The translations under genes were made by a program, and so were the position numbers. This document shows, one piece after another, positions 36,372-48,741 of a DNA stretch of 64,000 nt (position 1 is the first letter of the stretch; each line of letters opens with the position of its first letter). The notes under the pieces are model-generated. The model made no database searches and was not told the DNA's origin. It saw only the letters and a program-made list of their open reading frames with translations. The DNA comes from Piliocolobus tephrosceles (lineage: Eukaryota > Chordata > Mammalia > Primates > Cercopithecidae): positions 83,525,954 to 83,589,953 of the forward strand of contig NC_045441.1 of assembly GCF_002776525.5 (NCBI RefSeq), read 5' to 3'.

Positions 36372-38399
36372 TATAAATCAAGACTGCTGCCTTCAAAGAA
36401 CTTTTCTGGTAAAACAAGACAAATACACATTTTAACTAGATTAGTGCTGAGATTTTTTGTTCAGATAATAGTTGTTAGAGATGGTTAGGAAGGAAAAACT
36501 CAATGTGGTTAGGATACTATATTTCTGAAGGAAAGAAGAGTGTTCACAAAGACTCTTTTCCTTTCTCACTTTGTAATGAGTAATTTTGTTATTTTGTAAT
36601 CTTCCAAATGGAACTGATAATTCTAAACCTAGTTACCCACCACCCTCAACACTCTCTCAAAGTCTCTAATGTCAAGGATCACAAGGATATGAAAGTCTGG
36701 GTTAACTAGATTTAAAAATCATTTAGAAGAGCATTCAGAATTTTCTTGCTTTTTTTCATATCATGTTCTTGCACTACTGGACTTTGGGTTAAGATAAGCT
36801 TGAGTTTGTCTTGGAAAGCTTACCTAACCTCTTTGAGACACAATGTTCTCTTCTGTGAAATAATAAGATGAAATTAGATGGCAGGTTTAAAATGTCCATC
36901 AAAACATCTGACTCTTAGATGCTCAATATTGTTCTCTGCCCTATTCAAGCCACTTCTCCCATATACTCTGGTCATAGAAATGTCTTTGAAGGAAAATTAG
37001 AGATGTGGGACAATACAGATGTCATTGTGTTGGGAAGAGGTGGATTGTTAGCAGTATGTAAGGACATAAAATTGCTTGGGATTTTCAACTTCAGACACAG
37101 ACATAGGAAAATAATATTGAGAGGGTTCCCTAAGGTATGGCAAGCTAACAAGCCGGGGAACAGATAAATTGTTCCTCCTCAATGAAGTAATACCAATGCT
37201 GAATATACAAGTGTGGATAGACAGGGATCTAATTGAATTTTTAAAATATGTAAACCAACAGAAATGTATTCAGTTATAGGAAAAGTATCACCACATCATA
37301 GGCTAATCAAAAATGTTTCTAGGTTAAGGGACAAAAACATTTATAATAATTCCAAGATCTCTTAGATATATTTTTGAAAAATGCAGTAACGTAATTGGCT
37401 CTAAGTTTCAATAAACTGCATTTTTTTCTTACAGGGGGAAAGAACAAAGATCAGAAATTAACCAGATACTGAAAAGTGAAAAATGCCCCTAGTTGAACAG
37501 CAGAATTGAACCTGAAAGCATTCTGGAAAGTCAGGGTAGTCTGGTTCACAATGAAATGATTGCACATGGGTTAATAAGTCAGATTAATATCTGCAAATTA
37601 ATAAAGGTAATACTCCTGTGTATTTTCGGGGGTGTGGAATTACTGCCATCATTTGATGAAGAAGAAGTTTTAACTACTAAGTCAACATGTTTTCATGCTG
37701 CTGCCTGGTTGCAAATCTGGAATGACATAAGGCACCAGCTTTCTTTACAAACCTCAAAGCTTGGAGGAGGTACAAATCAAATTTGGTCTGAATATTGTAG
37801 TTTTGTTCTTCAAGAGGTACTATTTATGTTTAAGAGTTTTTCTTTGTTTTATAGAGATCTCCTCGGTTAATCCTTTAGTCATACTGATTTGATGCCAAGT
37901 TACTGTTTTCCAAATAGGAAATATTTAAACTTCTTATCTGATTGGTTTTACCTGTTGAGGACAGGTGTTTTGTGCCTCATAATTTTCCCCTCCATACTGA
38001 TTTATACTTCAATAATTTTCAAAATTCTTGGTGAATTTCCCTTTGAAGGTTTCAAGTCCCCTTAGTCCCTAGAATAAATTTATTAATTTATTAATGTTTC
38101 CCAAATAGAGAAAAAAAAAAACTCTATTGGGAATATTGTGTTAATTATTTTTCTCAAGTACATCCACCAATATTGGTGCATACACTTCTCAGGAAATTAA
38201 ATTTTCCATTAGTTCAATATGCTTGGAACGTTTCAATTAAAAAGAATTTTTAAAAAATGGTCCCAGGCTTCTTTTAAATGATGTTATTAAAAATATAAAG
38301 TTCATATTCTAATAGATTACCCAAGAAGGTTACTGCATACAGATTTATCTAAGTTCTTGTTTGTTATTATCTGTTTTCCTGTAGTCTTGCTTGGTTCTG
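36372..38399. other. Single-copy DNA with a MIR patch and an exon-like block
   Basis: A MIR-like piece lies at about 36770-36880 ('ctaacctctttgagacacaa'). At 37435-37606 a strong acceptor-like tract ('tttttttcttacag') and a donor-like 'aaaggtaata' bound 172 bp, but all three frames contain stops. A 125-codon frame (37493-37870) reads through the donor and is not supported. Confidence 0.4.
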
Positions 38400-40059
38400 G
38401 AGGGACAGTTTGACTGAATATCAAATACACAATTTACACTATTTTTTCTCATTGAGCTTTTTTTTTTAAAGTACTGCTTTAAAATTTGATTATCAAAAGA
38501 CTGATGTCAGTCCAATATATCTGTCATTGCAAGTTATATATTTGTTTATTTAGGTCATGAGGTCATGAGAATTTTTCTTTTAACTCTGAAACCTAATGGT
38601 TATTAGAATATGTCTTAAAGTTTATTATTCTGGGTTAATGATAAATTAAATTTTCTCATAAACCGTAGTTTCCCAAGTACCCATTGAGGTCTTTCAATTT
38701 TTAGTTTCAAACTTTTTATTAAATGTCTGGGAAGTTTTCTGTAATTATAATTTCAAATATTATTTTCCAATGTTTTCATTGATACTTATTTTCTAATGTC
38801 TAATGTCCTAAAGTTTTGCTTTTCATTCTTTGTTTTGTTCAGGGATTGCAATAATACACATATTATTCCTTCTCTTTCTATCTTTGTATCATATTCACTG
38901 CTTTACTCACTTTTATTCTCAAGTATTTTTCTGTTTTTCTTCAATGCTCCTTATTTAATTGTTTTAAATCAATTCTCTCATGGACATCTTAAAATCCATT
39001 CTTCATTGTTATGTTAATTCTGTCTTTTAATTCCATTTCTTTTTTGAGTTCAATAAGCTTTCTTTTAATTTGTATTGTTTTTGTCCATTTCTAGTCTTAG
39101 ATTTTTAATTTCTGATTCAGATTATTTTTTCAATTCTTCATTTATTTGTGAGACTATCTCATTCCATTTATAGTGTTGACTTGGAGTTTTTTTCTGCTTC
39201 ATGGTTGTTAGTCTGAGGGAAAATTTCCTCAGTTAATATGTGTTGAATTTTGTTTTCAGATTTCTTTCAAAAGTTCATTTTGAATCTGTTAATCTTCTCT
39301 TGTCTATTTTTTAATGTATGGTATTACAGTGTTTTACAAGATTTTTAATGTAATGATACTCCTGTCTCACAGTATTTCAAAACTCAAAAACTTTAATGGT
39401 TTTGTTTGTTTGCTTTTATGATAAGCAATGGGATTGTCAATTATCTAGTTTTGTGTTCCCCCTTTGTCTTGCAGGATTCAAAAATGTCCTCTTTCATTTA
39501 ATTCACTATCCCATTGGCCAGAGGCACCTCCTTTATGGTTTATTACTCCTCCAAAGAAATTATGTTTTAAATTCTCCTTCTTTAAATTGTGAAACTCTTT
39601 AATATCTTTTCTGTGGCCATGCTCTGTCTTACCTGGACATTATTTAGTATTTTTGGACAAGAATTGACTTAATTTTTCTGGCAGAGATTTTAGACCTTAT
39701 GCCTCATTGTTTATTTCTTTATCTCCTTCCTGTAGTTTTTCTAGGTCTGTGTTTTCTTTCCAGAAATGTCTTGCAGTGGGATTGGAGTTGGACAACTATG
39801 TAAGAGACAACACACTAAAACATCTTACAGCTCTTAAGAATGTAGGCATTCTCTGTATGCAAATTAGGCCTTAGAGGTAGTTTTTTTTTTTTTTCCCCAT
39901 AACTTAATTTGTTTCTCTTATTTTCTATATTTTTAATATATAGAAAATGTTGGAATGAAATACTGAAAGACAAGAATATAGGCAAAAGTGACCATTGTCT
40001 TTGTGCATACTTATGATTTTTAACCTAGCAATATATTTATATTTAAAACATGGCTTTTA
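38400..40059. repeat. Ancient LINE-like fragment (uncertain family)
   Basis: T-rich sequence with phrases such as 'aatttcaaatattattttcc' and 'tgcaataatacacatattat' resembles the antisense 5' portion of very old L1-like elements. Divergence is high and the assignment tentative. Open frames here are by-products. Confidence 0.35.
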
Positions 40060-40362
40060 GGCCACGTGCAGTGGCACTCACCTGTAAGCTCAGCACTCTG
40101 GGAAGCCGAGGCCAGCAGATTACTTGAGGTTAGGAGTTCGAGACCAGCCTGGCCAACATGGTGAAACCCCATCTCTACTAAAAATACAAAAATTAGCTGG
40201 GCATGGTGGTGGGTGCCTGTAATCCCAGTTACTCAAGAGGCTGAGGCAGGAGAATCACTTGAACTGGGAGGCAGAAGTCACAGTGAACCGAGATCGCATC
40301 ATTGCACTCCAGTCTGGGTGACAGAGAGAGACTTCATCTCAAAAACAAAAAATAAAATAAAA
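40060..40362 (+). mobile_element. Alu (AluS-like)
   Basis: Full dimeric Alu from 'ggccacgtgcagtggcactc' to an AAATAAAAT tail, with moderate divergence. It inserted into ancient LINE-like sequence. Confidence 0.95.
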
Positions 40363-41290
40363 TGTGTTTTTTGTAGACAGACTATAGTTAGGTTTTGCTT
40401 TTTTAACACATTATGACAATCTCTGTATTTTTTATTGATGTTATGTCATTTGTATTTAATATAATTATTAACATGGCAGGGTTAAAATCTATTGTTTGTT
40501 GTTCTATACTTGTATATTCTTTGTTCACTTTTTTCTTTTCACTGCCTGCTTTTGTGTTAATTGAATGTTTGTTATGATGCCATTTAATTTTTACTTCCGT
40601 CTTATTAATAATACTTCATTGTTAAAACAGTTGCATTAAGATTTACAATTTATATCTCGGTTTTATCACAATCTATCTTTTACTATGAATAATGTTAGAA
40701 CTTTACAACTGTATCCTTTCAATTCTTGCCTCAAATTCATTGTACTATTACTATGCATTTTATTTTACCTATAAATATCACAGTACACGATTATTATTGT
40801 TGCTTTAAATACTTATTTATAGTTTAGATACTGAAAATAAGGGAAAATGTTTATATTCATTTTTACCATTTCTAGAGCTCTTTATTTTTGCGGGTAAATT
40901 CAAGTTTGTATCTGGTCTCATAATCCTTTTGCCTGAAAAACTTGCTTGATCATACCTTGTAGCATTGGCCCATTGGCAATAAATGCACTTACCTGTTGGT
41001 GTGTTTCTGAAAAACAAATCTTTATTTAGACTTTACTCTTGAAAGATATTTTCACTGTGAATAGATTTCTCGGTTTACTTTTTTTTTTTTTTTTTTTGAT
41101 ACTTTAAAGATGTCACTTCATTGCTTTTCTGAATTGCGCAGTTTTTGACAATGACTGCTACAATTCTTATCTTTCATTCTTTCTGTGTAGTGTTACTTTT
41201 TCCCTAGCTGCCTTTAGCGATTCTGCTTTATCTTTGCTTTTCAGCTGTTATAAATCAGGCATAGTGAAAAATTACAAAGTACTCTTTGCA
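40363..41290. repeat. Ancient LINE-like fragment (uncertain family)
   Basis: 'gaactttacaactgtatcc', 'gaaagatattttcactgtga' and 'actttaaagatgtcacttca' fit the same type of ancient element as at 38.4-40.06 kb, in the same orientation. The consensus order of the two parts seems reversed, so they may be separate insertions or rearranged. Confidence 0.35.
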
Positions 41291-42310
41291 GATAAGTTTC
41301 TACATAATATTTACCCTAAAATATATGTATTAGAAATATCTTAATTTCTAGTAAGTATAATAAGTCTCTGAGAATAAAATTGATTAGTTTAATTTAAAAA
41401 TAATATGAAGATTTTCATAGCTATGGTAGCATTTTACTTGACAATATTAAGAATGAAGGATCCCTTTAGAGTTCAAGATATTTTTTAATTTTTCTCTGCT
41501 CAAAGATACAATCTAATAAGAGATTGCACCCTAAACTAAAACACTGTAATAATAAGGAATGATTTCGGATATTCTAGAAGGGCATGTATGTGAAAGAGAT
41601 TTAAAAAGAACTAAATCATATATTGAGAACAAGAAAAAATACAATTTTCACTAGAAAGTATTCATTTTATTATCACATATGACTACTCTTTGTACAATGA
41701 TTTATAACATGCTAGAAAAACAATACTTGTATCATTATCTCTAACCTCATATTTCAGAGCTGCAAATAGTGTAGGTGTGATTTCAGGATCTTACAATATC
41801 CTGATATCTAGTTTTCTTTTTTTATTAACTTCCCTAACACGACTGAATCTACATAAAGTGGGAACAAAATTTTCCTTTCCACAAAGAGGTAAAAATAATT
41901 TTTAAGTCCTAAATTTTAAGAGAGGAAACACAATTGAATATCCATTCTAATATATGTTCTTGCAAAATTTGTTGACAAACTGAGGGTTTAAGTTGTGATT
42001 TCTTTTTAAATTAAGAATACAATGTAGTACTAGGCACCTGAAACTATGATAGGGAAATAAAGATCAGAATAGGTCACAAACAAATAATGAGTAGAAAGAC
42101 AGGGAGGACCCTCAGAAAAGCTGAACTACAAAGAATTTTGCTCGGCATTAGTTTTGGCTTTTGGTATCACTAAAAAAGACTTTGGAAATTAGAGATGAAT
42201 TTATTTCACTAATAGCCTCAAAACTAATTTTATATATGAAAATAAAGTTTTTCTACATTTAACTGAGGAAAACCATATGCCTTCTAAACTACAATTTTAT
42301 AAAATGCTAT
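41291..42310. other. Single-copy AT-rich DNA, no gene seen
   Basis: Nothing recognised over about 1 kb. Confidence 0.45.
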
Positions 42311-42700
42311 ATGTATTTACTAGAGCTACCATAACAAAAATACTACAAACTGAGTGGTTTACACAACAGAAATGCATTATTTTACAGTTCTGAGGACTAG
42401 AAGTGTGAGATCAAGAAGTCAGAAGGATTGGTTCCTTCTGAGGGCTTCTGGTGGTAGGCTGGCAATCTTTAGCATCCCCAGGCTCTGTCTATCTTCACAT
42501 GGCACTTTCTCTATGTGCTTGTCTGTGTCCAAATTGTCCCCTTTTTTTGTAAGAATAGTGGTCGTGTTGAATTAGGAGCACATCTCACTAGTATACCCTT
42601 ATCCAAACTTAACTAATTACATCTTCAAAAACCCTATTTCCAAATAAGTTTAGATTCAGAGATATTGGGATTAGAGCTGAAACATATGAATCTATGACAA
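42311..42700 (-). mobile_element. MLT1-type MaLR LTR
   Basis: A second, more diverged copy of the type seen at 30.4 kb: 'actagagctaccataacaaa', 'actgagtggtttacacaaca', 'cagttctgaggactagaag' and 'atcttcacatggcactttct'. Confidence 0.8.
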
Positions 42701-43154
42701 AACTGTTTCCATTTCACATTTAGAACACTTTTGTTGAAGTTTTACCAAATATATTACTTACAGGATGATTGCTAACTGACATATGTAAATTTGTTTTTAC
42801 ATCCATCAGTTAGCAGTTTTAGTTCTTTATTAACGGGAAATTAAACTTGGGAGTACATTCTGTTATTTTTTAGCTTGAAAATATTTAAATTCTAAAATTA
42901 AGGGATCAACTTGATTCATAAACCTTATAATAATACGTTGATTTGCACTCATGATTTTGGAAATACAGAGATAAGGTTTAAGGTTTAGCTTTACTTAGAC
43001 TATATTCTTATCCAAGACATACATAACCCCCAACCAGGCATCCTAAATTAAAAATAAGTGTTAAATACATATAACTTTTACTTGTAATATAAATATCACT
43101 TGAACATAAATATCAAATAAACCATAGAACATAGAATTAAATTGAATTAATATT
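42701..43154. other. Single-copy AT-rich spacer
   Basis: Nothing recognised. Confidence 0.45.
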
Positions 43155-43434
43155 AAATTTTGATATATTGTTATTTGAAGGAATACAATTAAATAATACA
43201 TACTATAAATCAATATTATTGAGACATTTTTATTATATTCTACATTGCCTATAATTATCTAAAAAGGGGACCTGAAAATCAACAGGATTAGCTGGGCTTT
43301 CACCAAATAATGGGTGAATAATGTACATAGAAATGTCCAAATTGTATTCTCATGTCAAGGAAGAGTGAAGTTGTATCATGTAAAGGTCTGTTCTGTCTTG
43401 ATACTCTGTAATATATATTTATCCAGGCCACTGT
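43155..43434 (+). repeat. 280-bp direct repeat, copy 1
   Basis: Matches 45002-45281 at an offset of 1847 bp with about 15 differences and two compensating single-base indels. Both copies contain 'agctgggctttcaccaaata' and end 'ttatccaggccactgt'. No repeat family recognised. Confidence 0.95.
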
Positions 43435-43977
43435 TTCTTATGTAGGTAAAAAGTCAGGATGCAAATTATTCACCTTACGTTCTCCTATCTCAAAAGTGAC
43501 ATATGTGTGGAAGGGTTAGTTATGAAGTGTCTTCCCTCTAAAAGTGGTTGGTTATATACATGGGAATAGCAAAAGCAAAAAAGGATATGATGGAGTCCCT
43601 TGGCCATCTGTCCATTTACATTATAATAGAATGTCATTGCTTTTTATCTGCGTTTGAGACAAGTTTCAAACTTGTATAGACAGAAAGTGTGGCCTCTTAG
43701 CAACCCTGCTTACTCAATTGTAGATGTAACATGCTATGCTTGCCTTGTATTCCCTTTTAGTCTCACTGAGCCCCCACACATTGTTTCTCCACTGGAATTC
43801 TGTGCTTACCAGGCATAGTAAATACTGCATGTAAATTAAGACACAAGGAATGCTGAACATGCTATAATTCTTCTATTTCCTTTGCTTATACATATGCTCT
43901 ATTGTTCCATAGTTCTTCTTGTAAAAATCATAAGTTCATGCATCAGTGTCATGTGGAAAATTTTAAAAATTAAAATT
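43435..43977. other. Single-copy spacer between repeat copies
   Basis: About 540 bp with nothing recognised. Confidence 0.45.
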
Positions 43978-44722
43978 CCACTATGGAGAATAGCTTGGAG
44001 GTTTTTCAGAAAACTAAAAATAAGGATACTGTAAGATCCATCAATCCCACTGCTAGATATACATCCCCCAAAAAAGGAACTCAGGGTATCAAACAGGTAT
44101 CTGCACTCCCATGTTCACTGCAGCACTATTCACAATACCCAAGATTTGGAAGCAACCTAAGTGTCCATTAAAAGAAGAATGGATAAAGAAAATACGGTAC
44201 GTATATACAACAGAGTACTATTCAGTCATAAAAAAGAATGAGATCCTGTCACTAGCAACAACATGGATGGAACTGGAGGTCATTATGTTAAGTGAAATAA
44301 GCCAGGTGCAGAAAGACAAACTTCACAAGTTCTAACTTATTTGTGGGAACTAAAAATTAAAACAGTTGAACTCACAGAGATAAGGAGTAGAAATTATGGT
44401 TACCAAAAGCTTGGAAGGATAGTAGAGAATAGGAGGGAAGTGGGGATGGTTAGTGGGTACAAAAAATAGTTACAAAGAATGAATAAAATCTAGTATTTGA
44501 TAGCACAACAGGGTGACTACAGTCAATAATAATTTAACTGTACATTTTAAAATAACTAAAAGAGTGTAATTGGATTGTTTGTAATGCAGAGGCTAAAGGC
44601 TTAAGGTGATGGATACCCCATTTACCCTGATGTGATTATTACACATTGTATGCTTGTATCAAAATATCCCGTATATCACATCAATTCATATACTTATAAT
44701 CTACCTACAAAATTTAAAATTA
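43978..44722 (+). mobile_element. 5'-truncated L1 3' end (L1PB-like)
   Basis: Late ORF2 and 3' UTR: 'ccactatggagaatagcttg', 'gcagcactattcacaatacc', 'acaacatggatggaactgga' and 'gataccccatttaccctgat', ending in an A-rich tail. It lies between the two 280-bp copies. 'aaaattaaaa' near both ends may be the target duplication. Confidence 0.9.
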
Positions 44723-45001
44723 AAAAAATTTAAAGGAAAAAATAGAAGTTAAAAATTTTAAAAATAACAAATTCAAAGATAAATTAAGAATTTCAAGATA
44801 GCAATAGTAAAGAATTAAGCCAAGACACACCAAGCATGGGGCCTTTCTGACTGTGGAGCTCTGTGTGGCTTCTTAGGTCATGTGCCTATGAAGTCATCTC
44901 TACTCCCAAGTCGGCTGTCCCTTCAGCCTTATGACATACCTTCAAGGAATACATGATGCCATCCCTTCTACCAGGGAAGTGCTCCTGTCACTTCTCACAC
45001 A

Positions 45002-45281
45002 AAATTTTGATAAATTGCTATTTGAATGAATACTAATTAAATAATATATACTATAAATCAATATTTTTGAGACATTTTTATTATATTCTACATTGCCTAT
45101 AAGTATCTAGAAAGGGAACCTGAAATCAATAGGATTAGCTGGGCTTTCACCAAATAATGGGTGAATAATGTACACAGAAATGTCCAAATTGCATTCTCAT
45201 GTCAAGGAAGAGTGAAAGTATATCATGTAAAGGTCTGTTCTGTCTTGATACTCTGTAATATATATTTATCCAGGCCACTGT
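45002..45281 (+). repeat. 280-bp direct repeat, copy 2
   Basis: Partner of 43155-43434. Homology stops sharply after 'ccactgt', where this copy continues 'gtgcgggaattttctg'. Confidence 0.95.
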
Positions 45282-46260
45282 GTGCGGGAATTTTCTGTGA
45301 GAAGCTGCAGTTTAAGGAACTTCACATTGTTGCTGGCACACTTGGGCTGTGACTTATCAAGTACACATGTGATTCTTACCATGTGTACACACAACTGCTT
45401 CCCACTGCTGCTTAGAACTATCTTCACCCCACATGTCTGCCAGAGGCCCAGGACTAAGACCTTTGACTGAGGAGCTATAGAAGTGTGATGTTACCAGAAT
45501 CTTGCATTTTCCTTTCTTTTCCACCAAAAGCTTGTTCCATCTGGTCTTACAAGCATAACTACTTTCAGGCTGACTTACAAGTTTGTTCACATGCAAGGGA
45601 ACATTAAATCAAAGAATGCATATTGCCCATTTGTTTCATGAAAGTACCCATTTGCTGTTCCTTCATAGTTTGTATTGGAAAAAATGATTTAAAAATTTCA
45701 TACATCCTTCTCTAAAAGTAAGGTGAGTGAGAAGGAGCAGTGGTGTTTTGATAGCTTTTCAACAACTGTCTCTCAGGGAAATGGGAGCCCTGCTTTGTTG
45801 TGTTTCCAGTGTCTGTGGTATAAAACTCCCACCATAACCAATTTCAAGTCACCAAGCGATGTTAAATAGATCACAAAATTTCTGAAGACGTAACAGTGGA
45901 GATGTTTTAAAAATTCTGTGTTGGAAAATATTTCACTTTGTTTGCAAATATTCTTTATCGATTTTTACCAAAATCACACAATTACTGGGGCAAGTAACTT
46001 CACCTTTTTGTCCTTTTTCTTTCATTCTACAGAGCATTCCTGGAGAAACAAGAAACTAACTTGATCATTACTAGCTTTTCTAATTTCAACTGGACCTTCC
46101 TTTCCCTGCTATGCAGTCTAATTTTACTCATCTCTAATGATTCTCTTTAGTTCATTCAGCAAATTCCAAAGCGTTTCTAATCAAGTCAAGCCTTCATCCC
46201 CACATTTAATACCACTGGTTTTGGATGATAACTTCACCTCTATTTAAAAAGAGAGATGAG
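45282..46260. other. Single-copy DNA, no gene seen
   Basis: No family or exon recognised. The overlapping short frames at 45161-45596 on both strands lack signatures. Confidence 0.4.
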
Positions 46261-46567
46261 GGCCAGGCGCAGTGGCTCATGCCTGTCATCCCAGCACTTT
46301 GGGAGGTCAAGGCGGGCAGATCACAAGTTCAAGAGATTGAGACCATCCTGGCTAACATGGTGAAATTCTGTCTCTACTAACAATAACAACAACAGCAACA
46401 AATTAGCTGGGCATGGTGGTGGGCTCTTGTAGTCCCAGCTACTCAGGAGGCTGAGGCAGGAGAATCGCTTGAACCTGGGAGGCTGCCATTGCAGTGAGCT
46501 GAGATGGCACCACTGCACTCCAGCCTGGGCAACAGAGCGAGACTGTTTCAAAAAAAAAAAAAAAAAA
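46261..46567 (+). mobile_element. Alu (AluS/Y-like)
   Basis: Full dimeric Alu from 'ggccaggcgcagtggctcat', with an AAC-rich middle linker and a pure A tail. 'agagagatga' before the element and again after the tail fits a target duplication. Confidence 0.95.
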
Positions 46568-47161
46568 GAGAGGGAGAGAGAGATGACAAACATTTTAATT
46601 TTTTACATCAAGTAAACTTTCTATGACTCTATTCTATCTTTCTTCCAGTAAATAACAGAAATATGAATGTGACTGCCTGATTACTTGTGCTGTTAATCCC
46701 TACCAATTATTTGTGTTCCAGTTATATCAGTCTCCTTTCTTATTGCTGTCTCCTCTACTGGAACTTTTCACTCAACCAACCACATATGCACAGACTTCCC
46801 ACGTTTAAAAAACCACCTCACATCCAGTGCCCAGATTTTGGTTTCTAATACAATTCTCCCTTTAAAAGAACCAGAGCTTCTCGGTTGATTTAGGAATGAA
46901 CAGGGAAAATACAAGATGAGTCTAAAGTATCTCGAAGTATTAGAAATTAAAAAGCACTAAAAAAAAAAATCTCATAAAGTAATCTCAGAAGGACACAGAC
47001 ACCAACCTGAAGGAGCTCCTAATGTCCAAAGCTGGAAAATAAAATAAATAATGTAGTGTTAGAGTATAATCTAAAGTCTAAAACAAATATGCATAAGTCT
47101 GTATTGATTGATTAAACAAAGAGAGAAAAGAGACAAAGTTTCCTTATAAGAGGATTCCAAA

Positions 47162-47162
<1 letters not shown>
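46568..47162. other. Single-copy DNA, no gene seen
   Basis: Nothing recognised. Confidence 0.45.
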
Positions 47163-47230
<68 letters not shown>

Positions 47231-47231
47231 C
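47163..47231. repeat. Compound (CA)n(TAGA)n microsatellite
   Basis: About 14 CA units are followed directly by about nine TAGA units. Confidence 0.95.
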
Positions 47232-47708
47232 TCTTCTCTCCAAAGGTGAAGCTTAATTTCCCCATCCCCACTCCCATTAAGTATGGCAGATTTGGTAATT
47301 GACTTCAAAGAAAAGAATCAGGACAGGAAAAAACAGTAACTTTACAGTGAAAAAGCCTGGAAAACATTACCTTAGCCAAGTGACCAAGGTTAACATGACC
47401 AATGATGTCATGTGGATTCCATGTACTCCCTGGTATAAAGTGATGAAAAAGGCACATCGTCCCTGTAGTATTCTTTCCAAAAACTCATAACCCAATCTAA
47501 TCATGATGAATATGTCAGATAAACCCAAATTGAAGCAAAAATACATGACTAGCAATCCTCAAAAGTAGGAAGGTCAGTATATACAAGGAAATGTTGAAAA
47601 ATTGTCACACATCAGAAGAGACTAAGGAGATGTGTTGACTAAATGGAATGTGATAGCCCAGATTGGCTCCCGGAAAAGAAAGAGAACGTTCATAGAAAAA
47701 CCAGTAAA
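47232..47708. other. Single-copy DNA upstream of the L1
   Basis: Nothing recognised except the left target duplication 'agaaaaaccagtaaa' at 47694-47708. Confidence 0.5.
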
Positions 47709-48741
47709 GGGAGTGGAGCAAGATGGCAAATAGGAACAGCTCCAGTCTCCAACTCCCAGCGCGAGTGACACAGAACACTGGTGATTTCTGCATTTTCAAC
47801 TGAGGTACTGGGGTCATCTCACTAGGGAGTGCCGGACAATCGGTGCTGGTCAGCTGCTGCAGCCCGACCAGCAAGAGCTGAAGCAGGGCGAGGCATCGCC
47901 TCACCTGGGAAGTGCAAGGGGGAAGGGAATCCCTTTTCCTAGCCAGGGGAACTGAGACACACAACACCTGGAAAATCGGGTAACTCCCACCCCAATACTG
48001 CGCTTTAAGCAAACGGGCACACCAGGAGATTATACCCCACACCTGGCCGGGAAGGTCCCAGGGCCATGGAGCCTCCCTCATTGCTAGCAGAGCAGTCTGA
48101 GATCTAACTGCAAGGCAGCAGCAAGGCTGGGGGAGGGGCGCCTGCCATTGCTGAGGCTTAAGTAGGTAAACAAAGCCGCTGGGAAGCTCCAACTGGGTGG
48201 AGCTCACAGCAGCTCAAGGAAACCTGCCTGTCTCTGTAGACTCCACCTCTGGGGACAGGGCACAGCTAAACAACAACAACAACAAAAGCAGCAGAAACCT
48301 CTGCAGATGCAAACGACTCTGTCTGACAGCATGGAAGAGAGCAGTGGATCTCCCCACAGGGAGGTTGAGATCTGAGAAGGGACAGACTGCCTGCTCAAGT
48401 GGGTCCCTGAACCCTGAGTAGCCTAACTGGGAGACATCCCCCATTAGCGGCAGTCTGACACCCCACACCTCACAGGGTGGAATACACCATTGAGAGGAAG
48501 CTACCAAAGTAAGAATCAGACAGGTACACTTGCTGTTCAGCAATGTTCTATCTTCTGCAACCTCTGCTGCTGATACCCAGGCAAATAGGGTCTGGAGTGG
48601 ACCTCAAGCAATCTCCAACAGACCTGCAGCTGAGGGTTCTGACTGTTAGAAGGAAAACTATCAAACAGGAAGGACACCTATACCAAAACCCCATCAATAC
48701 GCCACCATCATCAAAGACCAGAGGCAGATAAAACCACAAAG
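47709..48741 (+). promoter_or_regulatory. L1 5' UTR (internal promoter region)
   Basis: GC-rich, starting near 'caagatggcaaataggaac'. In the family the L1 5' UTR holds the sense RNA polymerase II promoter and a YY1-type site close to its start; 'caagatggc' is visible. Activity of this copy is unknown. The (CAA)n patch near 48269 is part of the family sequence. A 200-codon antisense frame runs from 48207 to 47605 into the flank. Confidence 0.75.

Noticed and set aside
43155..45281. 280-bp repeats as LTRs of a small provirus
   Set aside because: No TG...CA ends, no polyadenylation signal, no primer-binding or polypurine tract, and the interior is an unrelated L1 tail.
47163..47231. CRISPR-like or regulatory repeat array
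   Set aside because: A plain compound microsatellite, and the genome is a primate.
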